DNA from: Korobacter sp963758505 | GTDB lineage: Bacteria; Acidobacteriota; Terriglobia; Terriglobales; Acidobacteriaceae | Direction of reading: 5' to 3' | Assembly (NCBI GenBank): GCA_963758505.1 | Contig: CAVWVJ010000003.1 | Location: 1,302,001 to 1,366,000 of the forward strand | Length of the DNA stretch: 64,000 nt | Shown here: positions 25,752-35,999 of the stretch, in pieces | Layout of the letters: every line of letters starts with the position of its first letter | Position numbering within the stretch: the first letter of the stretch is position 1 | Program-made: the position numbers and the translations under genes | The notes under the pieces: generated by a model | Databases searched by the model: none | What the model was told of the DNA's origin: nothing | What the model saw: the letters and a program-made list of their open reading frames with translations, nothing else

Positions 25752-27320
25752 ATGTGGCTTGCGGCCCGCATTCCCGGCGTAACCCTGTTCGCCATCTGTC
25801 TGCTGGGGCAAACCCCGCCACCCCGACAAGCCACTCCCGACCCTCCTGAAAAATTGGCTCTTGCCGCTCTGCGTGATTATGACTACCCGGCTGCCGAGGA
25901 ATTCTATCGCCGCGCCCTCACGCAAAACCCATCCTCCCCGGACACGAACGCTGGGCTGGTGCGAGCCCTGCTCGGCGAGAAAAAGCTGCCTGCAGCGCGG
26001 GTCGCGTTAGAAGCCGCTTTGCGCCAAGCGCCGGACGCTCCCCCGGTGCTCGTCGCAGAAGGCGACGTGCGCTTGCGCGAAGGGAGAATCCAGGACTCAG
26101 AAGCCGCTTACAAGCGTGCACTTTCTCTCGATCCACGCATCGCTCGGGGCTGGTTCGGAATGGCCCGCATCGCATACCTGAACTCCATGCATCGCACTGC
26201 GGAGCGCGCGGTCAACAAAGCGCATGACCTCGATCCGGACGACCCTGAGATTTACGACTGGTGGGCGGTGCGCCTGCCGCGGGCGGAACGCCGCCGCGCC
26301 CTCGCCTACCTGATCGACCACCATGGTCACATGGATGCCGAACGCCTCAACAACCTGCAATCCCGTCTTGCCTGGCTGATCGTGCTGGGGGATCAGCCGG
26401 CGTGGAAGCTGGTGAGTCCGGCCAATTCCGCCAAGCTGAAGCTCAATCACATCGTCGCGCCACCCCGGCCGGATGGGTTCGGGCCGCCCACGCTACGCAC
26501 CACGGCGGTGGCCTTGCATCTCCAGATCAACGGTAAGAAGACGGTGAACTTGCTCGTGGATACGGGCGCCAGCGGAGTCGTGCTGCAGCGGGACACGGCA
26601 GCCAAGGCAGCCGTAAGGCCGATCTACGACATCGCGACAAAAGGGATTGGCGACGAGCGCGCTGCCATGGGTTACCTGGGCTGGGTCAACGCGGTGAGCA
26701 TCGGTCCACTGCAGTTCGAAAACGTGCCGATGACGGTCGTGGACCAGCGCTTCCCCGACGGCGTGGACGGTTTGATTGGCTTAGACGTCTTCGATCGCTT
26801 CCTCGTGACGCTCGATATCCAGCGCGGAGAACTCGATCTCGCTCCGCTTCCGGAATTGCCCGACGAGTACAAGGATCCCGACGGAAGCTGGGACCGCTAC
26901 ATTTCTCCCGAGATGAAGGACTATCTGCCTGTGCTGCACATGTCGTCGCACCTGCTCGTGCCTACCAGCGTGGACGGCCGTGCGCCGGGACTGTTTTTTC
27001 TAGATACAGGTGCCTTTGATTCGCAGGTGGACTCCGACTATGTCTCGCGCGATAAGCTCACACGAGCGCCCAACCTGCCGGTTCGCGGCATCTCGGGTAG
27101 GGTCAACGATGTCTTTGTCGCGAACAATGTCCGCTTGCAGTTCGGCCATTTCGTGCAGGAAAACTTCAGCCTGATCGCCATCAGCATGGACAAGATGAGC
27201 GAAAACGAAGGCGTCGGTATAACCGGCATCCTGGGATTCCCGCTCCTCAGCCAATTTCGTATTTCGATCGATTACCGCGATGGGCTGGTTTATTTCGATT
27301 ACAAGGGAGCGAAGCGCTGA
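25752..27320 (+). CDS. Secreted TPR protein with two retropepsin-like aspartic protease motifs
   Basis: The 522-residue protein has an N-terminal hydrophobic signal (LFAICLLGQ), then about four TPR units (roughly 30-170; e.g. PAAEEFYRRALTQNPSSPDT). Two aspartic-protease halves follow: VNLLVDTGASGVVL with D270, and LFFLDTGAFDS with D418. Each half ends with a hydrophobic-Gly motif (GVDGLIGLDVF and GVGITGILGFPLL). A single chain with two DTGA motifs could form a pepsin-like intramolecular dimer. Substrate and location beyond the cell envelope are unknown. Confidence 0.85.
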   Translation: MWLAARIPGVTLFAICLLGQTPPPRQATPDPPEKLALAALRDYDYPAAEEFYRRALTQNPSSPDTNAGLVRALLGEKKLPAARVALEAALRQAPDAPPVLVAEGDVRLREGRIQDSEAAYKRALSLDPRIARGWFGMARIAYLNSMHRTAERAVNKAHDLDPDDPEIYDWWAVRLPRAERRRALAYLIDHHGHMDAERLNNLQSRLAWLIVLGDQPAWKLVSPANSAKLKLNHIVAPPRPDGFGPPTLRTTAVALHLQINGKKTVNLLVDTGASGVVLQRDTAAKAAVRPIYDIATKGIGDERAAMGYLGWVNAVSIGPLQFENVPMTVVDQRFPDGVDGLIGLDVFDRFLVTLDIQRGELDLAPLPELPDEYKDPDGSWDRYISPEMKDYLPVLHMSSHLLVPTSVDGRAPGLFFLDTGAFDSQVDSDYVSRDKLTRAPNLPVRGISGRVNDVFVANNVRLQFGHFVQENFSLIAISMDKMSENEGVGITGILGFPLLSQFRISIDYRDGLVYFDYKGAKR

Positions 27321-27321
27321 A

Positions 27322-27546
27322 CTAGCGAGAATCTTCGGGAGTGCCGTCGGCCGGCATTGCGCTTTCGTCCGACTGCCAGGCGCCTTCATGTTTCCGGAGA
27401 GTGTCGTAGGCGATATCGGCGATCTTCTCAAGGGTTCCGCCTCGCGGATGAGAGCGCTGATCGTCGGCGGAAGGTTGGGCGGATTCGAGTGCGTCGAAGC
27501 CTTCTCGATCTGGGAGCCCGTTATCGGATTCGCTGCGGAAATACAT
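27322..27546 (-). CDS. Possible small hypothetical protein
   Basis: A 74-residue minus-strand frame begins at ATG 27546 and ends two bases beyond the stop of the convergent protease gene. It is polar with a helical LEKIADIAYDTLRKHEGAW segment, which reads more like a protein than the overlapping plus-strand frame. A TATACT lies about 10 bases upstream of the ATG, but no Shine-Dalgarno is visible. No family is recognised. Confidence 0.4.
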   Translation of the reverse strand: MYFRSESDNGLPDREGFDALESAQPSADDQRSHPRGGTLEKIADIAYDTLRKHEGAWQSDESAMPADGTPEDSR

Positions 27547-27683
27547 ATTGAGAAAAGTATACTCTGGACGGCTACTCTGAATTCGTCCTTGCGTGCGCTT
27601 TCTTTATGAATTTAGCGTAGGACTCGTACCTCGCACTCAGATACACTAGCCCGTTTTCTCGTAGGAACCCCGGAGGCCTCTGC

Positions 27684-29720
27684 ATGTTGCGCCGCCTTTT
27701 CATCGTAATCCTCGTGCTTACTTCCTTTGCTGCTGCCCAGGCGAAAAAACCCTTTGCTTTCGAAGACATGATGAAGCTGAAACGGGTCGCCGAGCCTTAC
27801 CTCTCGCCCGACGGGAAGTGGGCGGCGTTCACCGTCACCGACGTCTCTCTCGAAGCTAATACGAAGACCAACCATATTTGGATTGTCCCGGTGGCCGGTG
27901 GGGAGACCCGGCAACTTACCAATGGCAAGGGCGAGGATGGCGTCCGCTTCTTTCCCGATGGTAAGCAGATTCTCTATATCTCCTCGCACGATGGCAGTTC
28001 GCAAGTCTGGTCACAGGGTTTCGATAGCGCCACCGGCGCCCTCACCGGCGAGCCCCACAAGCTCACCACGATCTCCACCGAAGTCAGCGCCGCACTCTGG
28101 TCACCCGACAGCAAGAATATTCTGTTCGTCTCCGGCGTCTACCCCGATTGCAAGGACGAGGCGTGCAACAAGACGCGCGATGACGAACGCAAGAACTCCA
28201 AGGTAAAGGCGCAGCTCTTCACCCATCTTCTCTACCGCCACTGGAATGCCTATGGCGATGGCAAGCGTTCGCACCTGTTTATCCAGTCGATCGATGGCGG
28301 AACTCCCGTCGATCTGACCCCCGGCGACCACGATGTGCCTCCGTTCTCGCTCGGCGGGCAGGATCAGTACTCGATGTCGCCGGACGGCAAAGAGATCGCT
28401 TACGCCAGCAACCTGGACGAGGTCGAAGCCACCAGCACGAATACCGACATCTTCGTCGTGCCAGTCACGGGAGGGACGCCCAAGAAGATCTCGACTTCGC
28501 CTGGCGCCGACAGCACCCCGCTCTACTCGCCCGATGGCAAGTACATCGCCTTTCGCTCGCAAGCGCGTGGCGGCTACGAGAGCGATCGCTTCCGCCTCAT
28601 GCTCTATGAACGCGCGACCGGCAAGACGACGGAGCTGACGGTGGGATTCGATCGCTGGGTGAACACCGTCGCCTGGTCGCCGGATTCGAAAGGTCTGTAC
28701 TTCACCAGCGAAGATAAAGGCGAAGCTCCCGTGTACTTCGTCGGCCTCAACGGCGGACCGAAAGAAGTGATGCGCGGCTTCAATGACGGACTGGCGATTA
28801 CGCCCGACGGGAAGACGATGGTCTTCGATCGCATGTCGGTACGCTTTCCCAACGAAATCTACAAAGCCGCCCTCGACAGCAACCCGAAGGCGGTCGCACT
28901 CACTTCCGTGAATGAAGGCGTCCTCAATGCCGTCTCCATGGCTCCCATCGAGCCTTTCTGGTTCACCGGCGCCGAAACCACCAAGGTCCAGGGCTTCGTC
29001 GTGAAACCTCCGGACTTCGATGCAGCGAAAAAATATCCAGTGAAGTTTCTTATCCACGGCGGACCGCAGGGCGCCTGGGGCGACGATTGGTCGTTCCGCT
29101 GGAATCCCGAACTCTTTGCCGCCAACGGTTACGTGGTCATTATGATCAACCCGCGCGGCTCAACCGGGTATGGACAACGATTTATCGATGAGATCAACGG
29201 CGACTGGGGCGGTCGTCCCTACCAGGACCTGATGCTTGGCCTCGACTACGCGGAGAAGAACTTCGCCTACATCGACAAAGACCGCGAATGCGCACTGGGT
29301 GCCAGCTACGGCGGTTACATGGCCAACTGGATCCTCGGCAATACGAATCGCTTCAAGTGCATCGTTTCGCACGATGGCATGTTCAACACCGAGTCTGCCT
29401 TCGGCACCACCGAAGAGCTCTGGTTCAACACCTGGGAATTCAAAGGATATCCTTGGACGAACCGTGAGCTCTATCGCAAGTGGTCGCCCCACTTGCGCGT
29501 GCCGAACTTTAAGACGCCAACCCTCGTCGTCCACGGCCAGCTCGATTACCGTCTTGACGTGAGCGAAGGATTCCAGCTCTTCACCTCGCTGCAACTGATG
29601 AAGGTCCCGTCGAAAATGCTGTATTTTCCTGACGAGGGCCACTGGGTGCTGAAGCCCCAGAATTCCGAGCTCTGGTACAAGACGGTCAATGGCTGGGTCG
29701 ATCAGTGGACAAAGAATTAA
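27684..29720 (+). CDS. Secreted S9-family prolyl oligopeptidase / acylaminoacyl peptidase-like
   Basis: The 678-residue protein has a signal peptide (MLRRLFIVILVLTSFAAAQA), a seven-bladed propeller of repeated SPDGK/WSPDSK motifs (about 35-420), and an alpha/beta hydrolase domain. Catalytic residues are S541 in GASYGGYM, D621 in HGQLDYRLD and H653 in DEGHWV. It probably degrades short peptides in the periplasm or outside the cell. The gene is convergent with the small secreted protein at 29806. Confidence 0.95.
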   Translation: MLRRLFIVILVLTSFAAAQAKKPFAFEDMMKLKRVAEPYLSPDGKWAAFTVTDVSLEANTKTNHIWIVPVAGGETRQLTNGKGEDGVRFFPDGKQILYISSHDGSSQVWSQGFDSATGALTGEPHKLTTISTEVSAALWSPDSKNILFVSGVYPDCKDEACNKTRDDERKNSKVKAQLFTHLLYRHWNAYGDGKRSHLFIQSIDGGTPVDLTPGDHDVPPFSLGGQDQYSMSPDGKEIAYASNLDEVEATSTNTDIFVVPVTGGTPKKISTSPGADSTPLYSPDGKYIAFRSQARGGYESDRFRLMLYERATGKTTELTVGFDRWVNTVAWSPDSKGLYFTSEDKGEAPVYFVGLNGGPKEVMRGFNDGLAITPDGKTMVFDRMSVRFPNEIYKAALDSNPKAVALTSVNEGVLNAVSMAPIEPFWFTGAETTKVQGFVVKPPDFDAAKKYPVKFLIHGGPQGAWGDDWSFRWNPELFAANGYVVIMINPRGSTGYGQRFIDEINGDWGGRPYQDLMLGLDYAEKNFAYIDKDRECALGASYGGYMANWILGNTNRFKCIVSHDGMFNTESAFGTTEELWFNTWEFKGYPWTNRELYRKWSPHLRVPNFKTPTLVVHGQLDYRLDVSEGFQLFTSLQLMKVPSKMLYFPDEGHWVLKPQNSELWYKTVNGWVDQWTKN

Positions 29721-29729
29721 TACGATAAC

Positions 29730-29791
29730 CCACGGAGGGCGCGAAGGAACGCAGAGTCGTTATTTTCCAACCCCTTAGTGTCCCTCTGTGG
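29730..29791. repeat. Imperfect inverted repeat between convergent genes
   Basis: CCACGGAGGG (29730-29739) and CCCTCTGTGG (29782-29791) pair at 9 of 10 positions around a 42-base centre containing ACGCAGAGTCG. This resembles degenerate extragenic palindromes scattered in acidobacterial genomes. It may also serve as a weak bidirectional terminator. Confidence 0.4.
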
Positions 29792-29805
29792 TCAAGAAGA
29801 TATGC

Positions 29806-30348
29806 TTACTTCCCGGCGGTAGTGGTTCCGTCCGTGGTCCAGTTGGAAACTTCCTGGAGCATTTCCTTTACATCGGGGTCCACATCCTTGGCGGTGTACC
29901 CCTGCTGCATCGTGATCGACGTCTTGAACCGGTCTATGCGCTTGGCGGATTTATCCACCAGCGTGTATTCGAAGTGCGCCGTGGACGGCGGATGCGGATT
30001 GTCGTCCTTGCTGCCACCGCCGGCATTGATGGTGCCACCACCACCGCCGCCGCTCTTCGGGGTCGGCCACTCTCGGCTTACATTCGTCAGGACTCCGTAG
30101 TCGCACTTCAGCGCCGACATCTCTCCCTTGGCGGCTTTCTCGTTATTGTTGGTAAGCAGCCGCGTCGTGATCGGTATGCCACGGGCGTGCGCTTCCGTTT
30201 CAATCGCCTTCAGCAGCGGTTGTTGGATATTCCAGGTCACCGCGTCTCCGCCTCCGATGGAACCAATACAGATTTCCTTCTGGGCCAGCCCAAAGGTCGT
30301 CAGCCCGCACAGGATCGCTAACATTGCACACCATCGTACCTTCGCCAT
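29806..30348 (-). CDS. Small secreted hypothetical protein
   Basis: 180 residues with a signal peptide (WCAMLAILCGLTTFGLAQ). The mature part starts KEICIGSIGGGDAV and contains ITTRLLTNNNEKAAKGEMS, a Gly-rich stretch at about 98-112, and a C-terminal FKTSITMQQGYTAKDVDPDV segment. It resembles uncharacterised acidobacterial secreted proteins; no catalytic motif is visible. It lies divergent from the serine hydrolase gene. Confidence 0.75.
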   Translation of the reverse strand: MAKVRWCAMLAILCGLTTFGLAQKEICIGSIGGGDAVTWNIQQPLLKAIETEAHARGIPITTRLLTNNNEKAAKGEMSALKCDYGVLTNVSREWPTPKSGGGGGGTINAGGGSKDDNPHPPSTAHFEYTLVDKSAKRIDRFKTSITMQQGYTAKDVDPDVKEMLQEVSNWTTDGTTTAGK

Positions 30349-30454
30349 TTTGTTCCCTCGATGGAAGTTGTCTCTCCATTTTACGGTTCCGCGCCGATCC
30401 AGACCAAGTCCGCAATGGGGACCTCTATTGACCGCGGCGTTTACACTGTTGCCG

Positions 30455-31621
30455 ATGCGAATTCTCCTGGCGACCGTGTTTCTCTGCGCCGCTGCCCTGG
30501 CGCAGCTTCCGGCCGACGAATTAAAAAAAATCTATGAAGACGGCCTGAAACAGAACGGCATCGTGGGCAGTTCGCTGGTCGTTCTCGATCACAACAAAGT
30601 CGTATTTCGGGATGTCGAAGGCTTCCAGGACCTGGCGACCAAGCAGCCGGTCGACGAGAACACTACCTTTCATTGGGCATCGATCAGCAAAACCTTTACT
30701 GGCGTCGCAATCATGCAACTCCGCGATCGGGGTCTCCTGTCACTCGATGATCCTATTGTGAAGTTCGTCCCCGAGATCGCCAAGGCGCATGATCCCTACG
30801 GTCCCATTTCCGCGATCACCATCCGGCAGGCGATGTCGCACTCCACCGGCTTTCGCGATCCCACTTGGCCCTGGCGCGACCAGCCCTGGCAGCCCTTTGA
30901 ACCGACGGAGTGGTCGCAACTGGTCGCCATGATGCCCTATACCTCGGTGGATTTCCCGCCCGGCTCCAAGTTCAGCTATTCCAATCTTGCCGTTGTTTTT
31001 CTCGGCGAGATCATCGAACGGCTCTCCGGCGACCCCTACGAGGCTTACATGGAGAAGAACGTCCTTCGTCCGCTCGGCATGGAGCACTCGTATTACGATC
31101 GCAGCCCCAGCTACCTGCTGAACTATCGATCCCACAGCTACCACCTGGAAAAAGGCAAACTCGCCGAACTCGAATTCAACTTCGACACCGGGATTACCCG
31201 ATCCAACGGCGGCCTCAACGCCCCTATCCCAGACATGATCCGGTACCTGAATTTCCTGACCGGCGATCCGGCCCGGCAGGCCGAATACGATGCCATCCTG
31301 AAACGGTCTTCGCTCGAGGAGATGTGGCAGCCGCTGTTGCCGGTACCAGTTAGCGAAGACTTCCCCTCGCGCGCCGGGGCCCACGATTCGGTGGCGTCGA
31401 GTTTCTTCGTCCATGAAGACCGTGGCGTTCGTCTCATCGGACACATGGGCTGGCAGAACGGTTTCATCGGGCACATCTATCTCGATCCGGAGCAAAAGAA
31501 GGCCTACATCGTGAATTACAACACCGAGGCTCTCGATCCCTCGCAGAACACGCGCAAGCTGAACGAGCAACTGCGGGATTGGCTGATTGATCACTATTTC
31601 CATTCCGGGTCGTCGCGATAA
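30455..31621 (+). CDS. Secreted serine hydrolase, class C beta-lactamase/DD-peptidase fold
   Basis: The 388-residue protein has a short signal peptide (MRILLATVFLCAAALAQ) and the SxxK catalytic motif SISK (S76, K79), the YSN motif in KFSYSNLAVVFLG, and a C-terminal HMGWQNGFIGHI in place of the KTG motif. This is the family of beta-lactamase-related esterases and peptidases; resistance activity should not be assumed. The ATG at 30455 was chosen because the signal peptide starts there; the frame is open far upstream. Confidence 0.9.
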   Translation: MRILLATVFLCAAALAQLPADELKKIYEDGLKQNGIVGSSLVVLDHNKVVFRDVEGFQDLATKQPVDENTTFHWASISKTFTGVAIMQLRDRGLLSLDDPIVKFVPEIAKAHDPYGPISAITIRQAMSHSTGFRDPTWPWRDQPWQPFEPTEWSQLVAMMPYTSVDFPPGSKFSYSNLAVVFLGEIIERLSGDPYEAYMEKNVLRPLGMEHSYYDRSPSYLLNYRSHSYHLEKGKLAELEFNFDTGITRSNGGLNAPIPDMIRYLNFLTGDPARQAEYDAILKRSSLEEMWQPLLPVPVSEDFPSRAGAHDSVASSFFVHEDRGVRLIGHMGWQNGFIGHIYLDPEQKKAYIVNYNTEALDPSQNTRKLNEQLRDWLIDHYFHSGSSR

Positions 31622-31715
31622 CGCCACCGGGTGGACTTCCTCCCTCATGCGTTCACGGTGTACCATGCCTCCCGGGTAGTACTGGGTTCACTTACGATTG
31701 GCAAAGGGTAACTTC

Positions 31716-32879
31716 GTGATTGTTGGTGTTCCGCGAGAGTCCTATCCGGGGGAGCGACGCGTTGCGTTGACCCCGGCGGTAGTTCCGAACCTGGCAAAAG
31801 CGGGCCTTGAAGTTGTCCTCCAGGCAGGCGCCGGCCAACAAGCCGGTTATCCCGACGCGCAATACGTGGAAAAGGGCGCCAAAATCCTGCCCGACCGTGC
31901 TGCCGTATTTTCTTCAGCCGACGTCATCGTGCAGGTGCTGGGCAACGGCGCCAACGACATTACCGGCGGCGAGGATGTTCCTCTCTATCGCCGCGACCAG
32001 GTGTTGATCGGTTTTCTGCGTCCCTTCGGAAGCCAGGAAGTCATTCAGCAGATTGCCGGCGCCGGCGTGACCTCTTTCGCCGTGGAACTCATGCCGCGCA
32101 TCACCCGCGCGCAAAGCATGGATGCTCTTTCTTCCATGGCCAACATCTCCGGCTACAAAGCCGTGCTCATGGCGGCGGATACCGTGCCGCGCGTCTTCCC
32201 CATGATGACCACCGCCGCCGGAACCATCACGCCTGCCCGCGTGTTGATCGTCGGGGTGGGCGTTGCCGGATTGCAGGCCATCGCCACCGCTCGCCGCCTT
32301 GGCGCCGTGGTCAGCGCCTACGATGTTCGGCCGGCGGTGAAGGAGCAGGTGCAAAGTCTCGGCGCGCGTTTCGTCGAGCTTCCCCTTGAAACCAAGGACG
32401 CGCAAGACGAACGCGGATATGCGAAAGCGCAGGACGAGGCTTTCTACCAGAAGCAACGCGAGTTGCTCGGCAAGGTCGTTGCCGAAAGCGACGTAGTGAT
32501 CACCACCGCGGTTGTACCCGGCAAGAGAGCTCCGCTGCTTATTCCCGCGGCGATGGTGCAGGGCATGCAACCAGGTTCCGTCATCGTGGATCTCGCCGCC
32601 GAGCGTGGCGGGAACTGCGAGCTGACCAAGCCCGCTGAAACGATCGTCTCGCATGGCGTGACCATCATCGGCCAGGTAAACGTTGCCAGCGGCGTCCCCT
32701 TTCATGCCAGCCAGATGTATGCCAAGAACCTGCTGACTTTTTTGCAATCGCAAACCAAGGAAGGCAAATTCCTCTTCGATATGAACGACCAGGTCACCAG
32801 CGACACGCTGCTCACGCGCGGCGGCCAGATCGTGAACAAGAGAATCCGCGAGCACTTTGGGCTGCCGCCCCTCCCCTGA
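31716..32879 (+). CDS. pntA: NAD(P) transhydrogenase subunit alpha, part 1 (domain I)
   Basis: This soluble subunit binds NAD(H) in the proton-translocating transhydrogenase. The sequence begins IVGVPRESYPGERRVALTP, a family hallmark, and has the VLIVGVGVAGLQAIATARR dinucleotide site and DVVITTAVVPGKRAP. I chose the GTG at 31716 (387 residues) because AAAGGG lies 7 bases upstream and homologues start there; a TTG at 31698 would add six residues. The alpha subunit is split, as in Rhodospirillum-type enzymes. Confidence 0.95.
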   Translation: MIVGVPRESYPGERRVALTPAVVPNLAKAGLEVVLQAGAGQQAGYPDAQYVEKGAKILPDRAAVFSSADVIVQVLGNGANDITGGEDVPLYRRDQVLIGFLRPFGSQEVIQQIAGAGVTSFAVELMPRITRAQSMDALSSMANISGYKAVLMAADTVPRVFPMMTTAAGTITPARVLIVGVGVAGLQAIATARRLGAVVSAYDVRPAVKEQVQSLGARFVELPLETKDAQDERGYAKAQDEAFYQKQRELLGKVVAESDVVITTAVVPGKRAPLLIPAAMVQGMQPGSVIVDLAAERGGNCELTKPAETIVSHGVTIIGQVNVASGVPFHASQMYAKNLLTFLQSQTKEGKFLFDMNDQVTSDTLLTRGGQIVNKRIREHFGLPPLP

Positions 32880-33037
32880 GTTCAGGTGGACGGCGCCAGC
32901 GCGGAGGATGGATTCGGCGCTCTCAACGTTAGGGCCTCAGGCCCGCTGGAAGTTTCAACAACGGGTAAAGCGGGCGTTTACGGCCGCGTCCCGAGAATAG
33001 AGAATTTTGGGGCTTCAGCCCCTGGGGTACAAGCCAA
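32880..33037 (+). repeat. Spacer with two small hairpins inside the pnt operon
   Basis: The 158 bases between the first and second pnt genes carry GGGCCTCAGGCCC at 32932-32944 and GGGGCTTCAGCCCC at 33009-33022. The second is 15 bases before the start of the next gene. Neither has a T-tract. The pattern looks like an inserted extragenic palindromic element of the type common in these genomes. Confidence 0.5.
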
Positions 33038-33339
33038 GTGAACTCCACGCTGATCAACGGACTCTTCATCTTCATGCTGGCTTGTTTCATCGGCTTCGAG
33101 GTGATCCGCCGGGTCTCGCCGCTGTTACATACGCCGCTGATGTCGCTTACGAATGCCCTCGACGCCATCGCGGTAGTCGGCGCCATCGCCCTGGTCGGAG
33201 CGCATCCGGACAACCGGCTCTGCACCGTGCTCGGCACCATCGCCATTGTCGCTGCCACCAGCAACGTCGTCGGCGGGTTCTTCATTACCGACCGCATGCT
33301 CAAGATGTTCAAGTCCAGCCGTCCTGCGAGCAAGCCACA

Positions 33340-33343
<4 letters not shown>
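33038..33343 (+). CDS. pntAB: NAD(P) transhydrogenase subunit alpha, part 2 (membrane)
   Basis: A 101-residue membrane subunit with about three to four helices, including LFIFMLACFIGFEVIRRVSPLLHTPLMS cut here by its family-typical PLLHTPLMSLTNA motif, then GAIALVG and IATSNVVGGFFIT-like segments. It forms part of the proton channel. The GTG start at 33038 follows GGGGT. Its TGA overlaps the pntB ATG. Confidence 0.92.
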
Positions 33344-34731
<1,388 letters not shown>

Positions 34732-34809
34732 GAAGGGCTGCTCGCGAAGCAGCGACTGTGCCATGCGGTCAGCCAAATCGCTTTTATGCCAACATCAACC
34801 TCTCTTGTT

Positions 34810-34850
34810 GTCATTGCGAGGAGGGCGCAGAGCCCGACGTGGCAATCTGC
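34810..34850. repeat. REP-like extragenic palindromic element
   Basis: GTCATTGCGAGGAGGGCGCA followed by GAGCCCGACGTGGCAATCT has the well-known GTCATTGCGAG...GCAATC layout of dispersed repetitive elements found in many bacterial genomes. It lies between the convergent pntB and yihY-like genes. Confidence 0.6.
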
Positions 34851-34907
34851 TGTTTTTCCGAGTGCTAGCCGATACGTTCGCCCCAGGTACGCTGGAAGAA
34901 GGCGGTT

Positions 34908-35831
34908 CTAATTCCGGTTCGCGTCCGTCGCCGAAAGGTGCGCGCCGCCCAGCAGCAGCATCCCGCTTACGTACGCCCAGATCATCAACGTCACCGAGAT
35001 GGCGAACGGACCATAGACGTTCTGAAAGTCGAGCCAGGGCAGCAGAAGGATGTAAACGTACTTTGCCCCCTCGGTGAGTCCGCCGGTGATGACGGCTGCG
35101 GGGAGCACGGATTTCCACGGTACCTTGCCGTTCGGCAGAATCCAGTAAATCAGGAAGAAAATCAGGATCGTCGCCAGGATTGCCGTCGCTTTCATCACCA
35201 TGAAGGCCGTCCCGCGGAAGACAAAATTCTGATATCCCACCACCACGCCCAGGATGTGCAGGTTCCCGGCCGTCAGCGCCACCGATCCCATCGCCAGCAT
35301 GCCGCAGGTGAAGGCCAATCCGAGCGAAATCAGCTGGTTCGCAATGTACGAGCGGTTCTTACGGATACCCCAAACCTTGTTGAGCGCCACTTCCAGCGGA
35401 AGGAAGATGCCGGTCGAGGTCACCAGCAGCATGGCCAGCGAGAAGATCTGGGTTTTGCCGTGAGCGCTCGCCAGGGCGCGCAGGTTCTTGATCACGAAGT
35501 CACGGTTGGAGGGCAAATAGTCGCGCAGTAGATTGATTACTATCTCGTACATCGCCTGCGAATGAAAGACCCGTCGGGTCAGCGTCAACATCAGGACAAC
35601 AAACGGAAAGAACGAGAGGATCGCGTTCGCCGCCACCGAGAACGCGTAGGTGTGGACCTCCGTTTGGGTCATGTAGCGGATGGTGTCCCAGCCCCGCCGG
35701 CGAACCGCAGTCTCCCCGGACTGCTTGAGGCCCTCGACCTCCTGGCCCAGCCGGGCGCGGATTCCGATTGGTGCCGGAGCTACCCCTGCCGCTCCTAGCG
35801 AGCGTCCCGGACTGTGTATTTCTGGGGCCAT
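34908..35831 (-). CDS. YihY/virulence factor BrkB-family membrane protein
   Basis: The 307-residue protein has about six transmembrane helices with family motifs: HTYAFSVAANAILSFFPFVV, TSTGIFLPLEVALNKVWGI, IYWILPNGKVPWKSVLPAAV and the C-terminal YGPFAISVTLMIWAYVSGML. The family is widespread and its function is uncertain. The start at 35831 gives a ~45-residue cytoplasmic N-terminus. Confidence 0.9.
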   Translation of the reverse strand: MAPEIHSPGRSLGAAGVAPAPIGIRARLGQEVEGLKQSGETAVRRRGWDTIRYMTQTEVHTYAFSVAANAILSFFPFVVLMLTLTRRVFHSQAMYEIVINLLRDYLPSNRDFVIKNLRALASAHGKTQIFSLAMLLVTSTGIFLPLEVALNKVWGIRKNRSYIANQLISLGLAFTCGMLAMGSVALTAGNLHILGVVVGYQNFVFRGTAFMVMKATAILATILIFFLIYWILPNGKVPWKSVLPAAVITGGLTEGAKYVYILLLPWLDFQNVYGPFAISVTLMIWAYVSGMLLLGGAHLSATDANRN

Positions 35832-35999
35832 GCTTAAATCCTAGCAGAGCTGCTGAAAATTGCTGTCAGCACTCTCCCTTAGGCCGCCTATCCAAAGGGC
35901 ACGGGTTTCAAAACAGTCGTGCGTAACCACACGGGCCACAGCAACTCGACCGAACCTACCTCCTATCCAACCCGGTAGAATGTCGTAGGTCAGGAAAGG

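Noticed and set aside
30455..31621. Calling this gene a true antibiotic-resistance beta-lactamase
   Set aside because: The fold and SxxK/YxN motifs are shared by many esterases and peptidases. The third motif differs from KTG, so only the fold is claimed.
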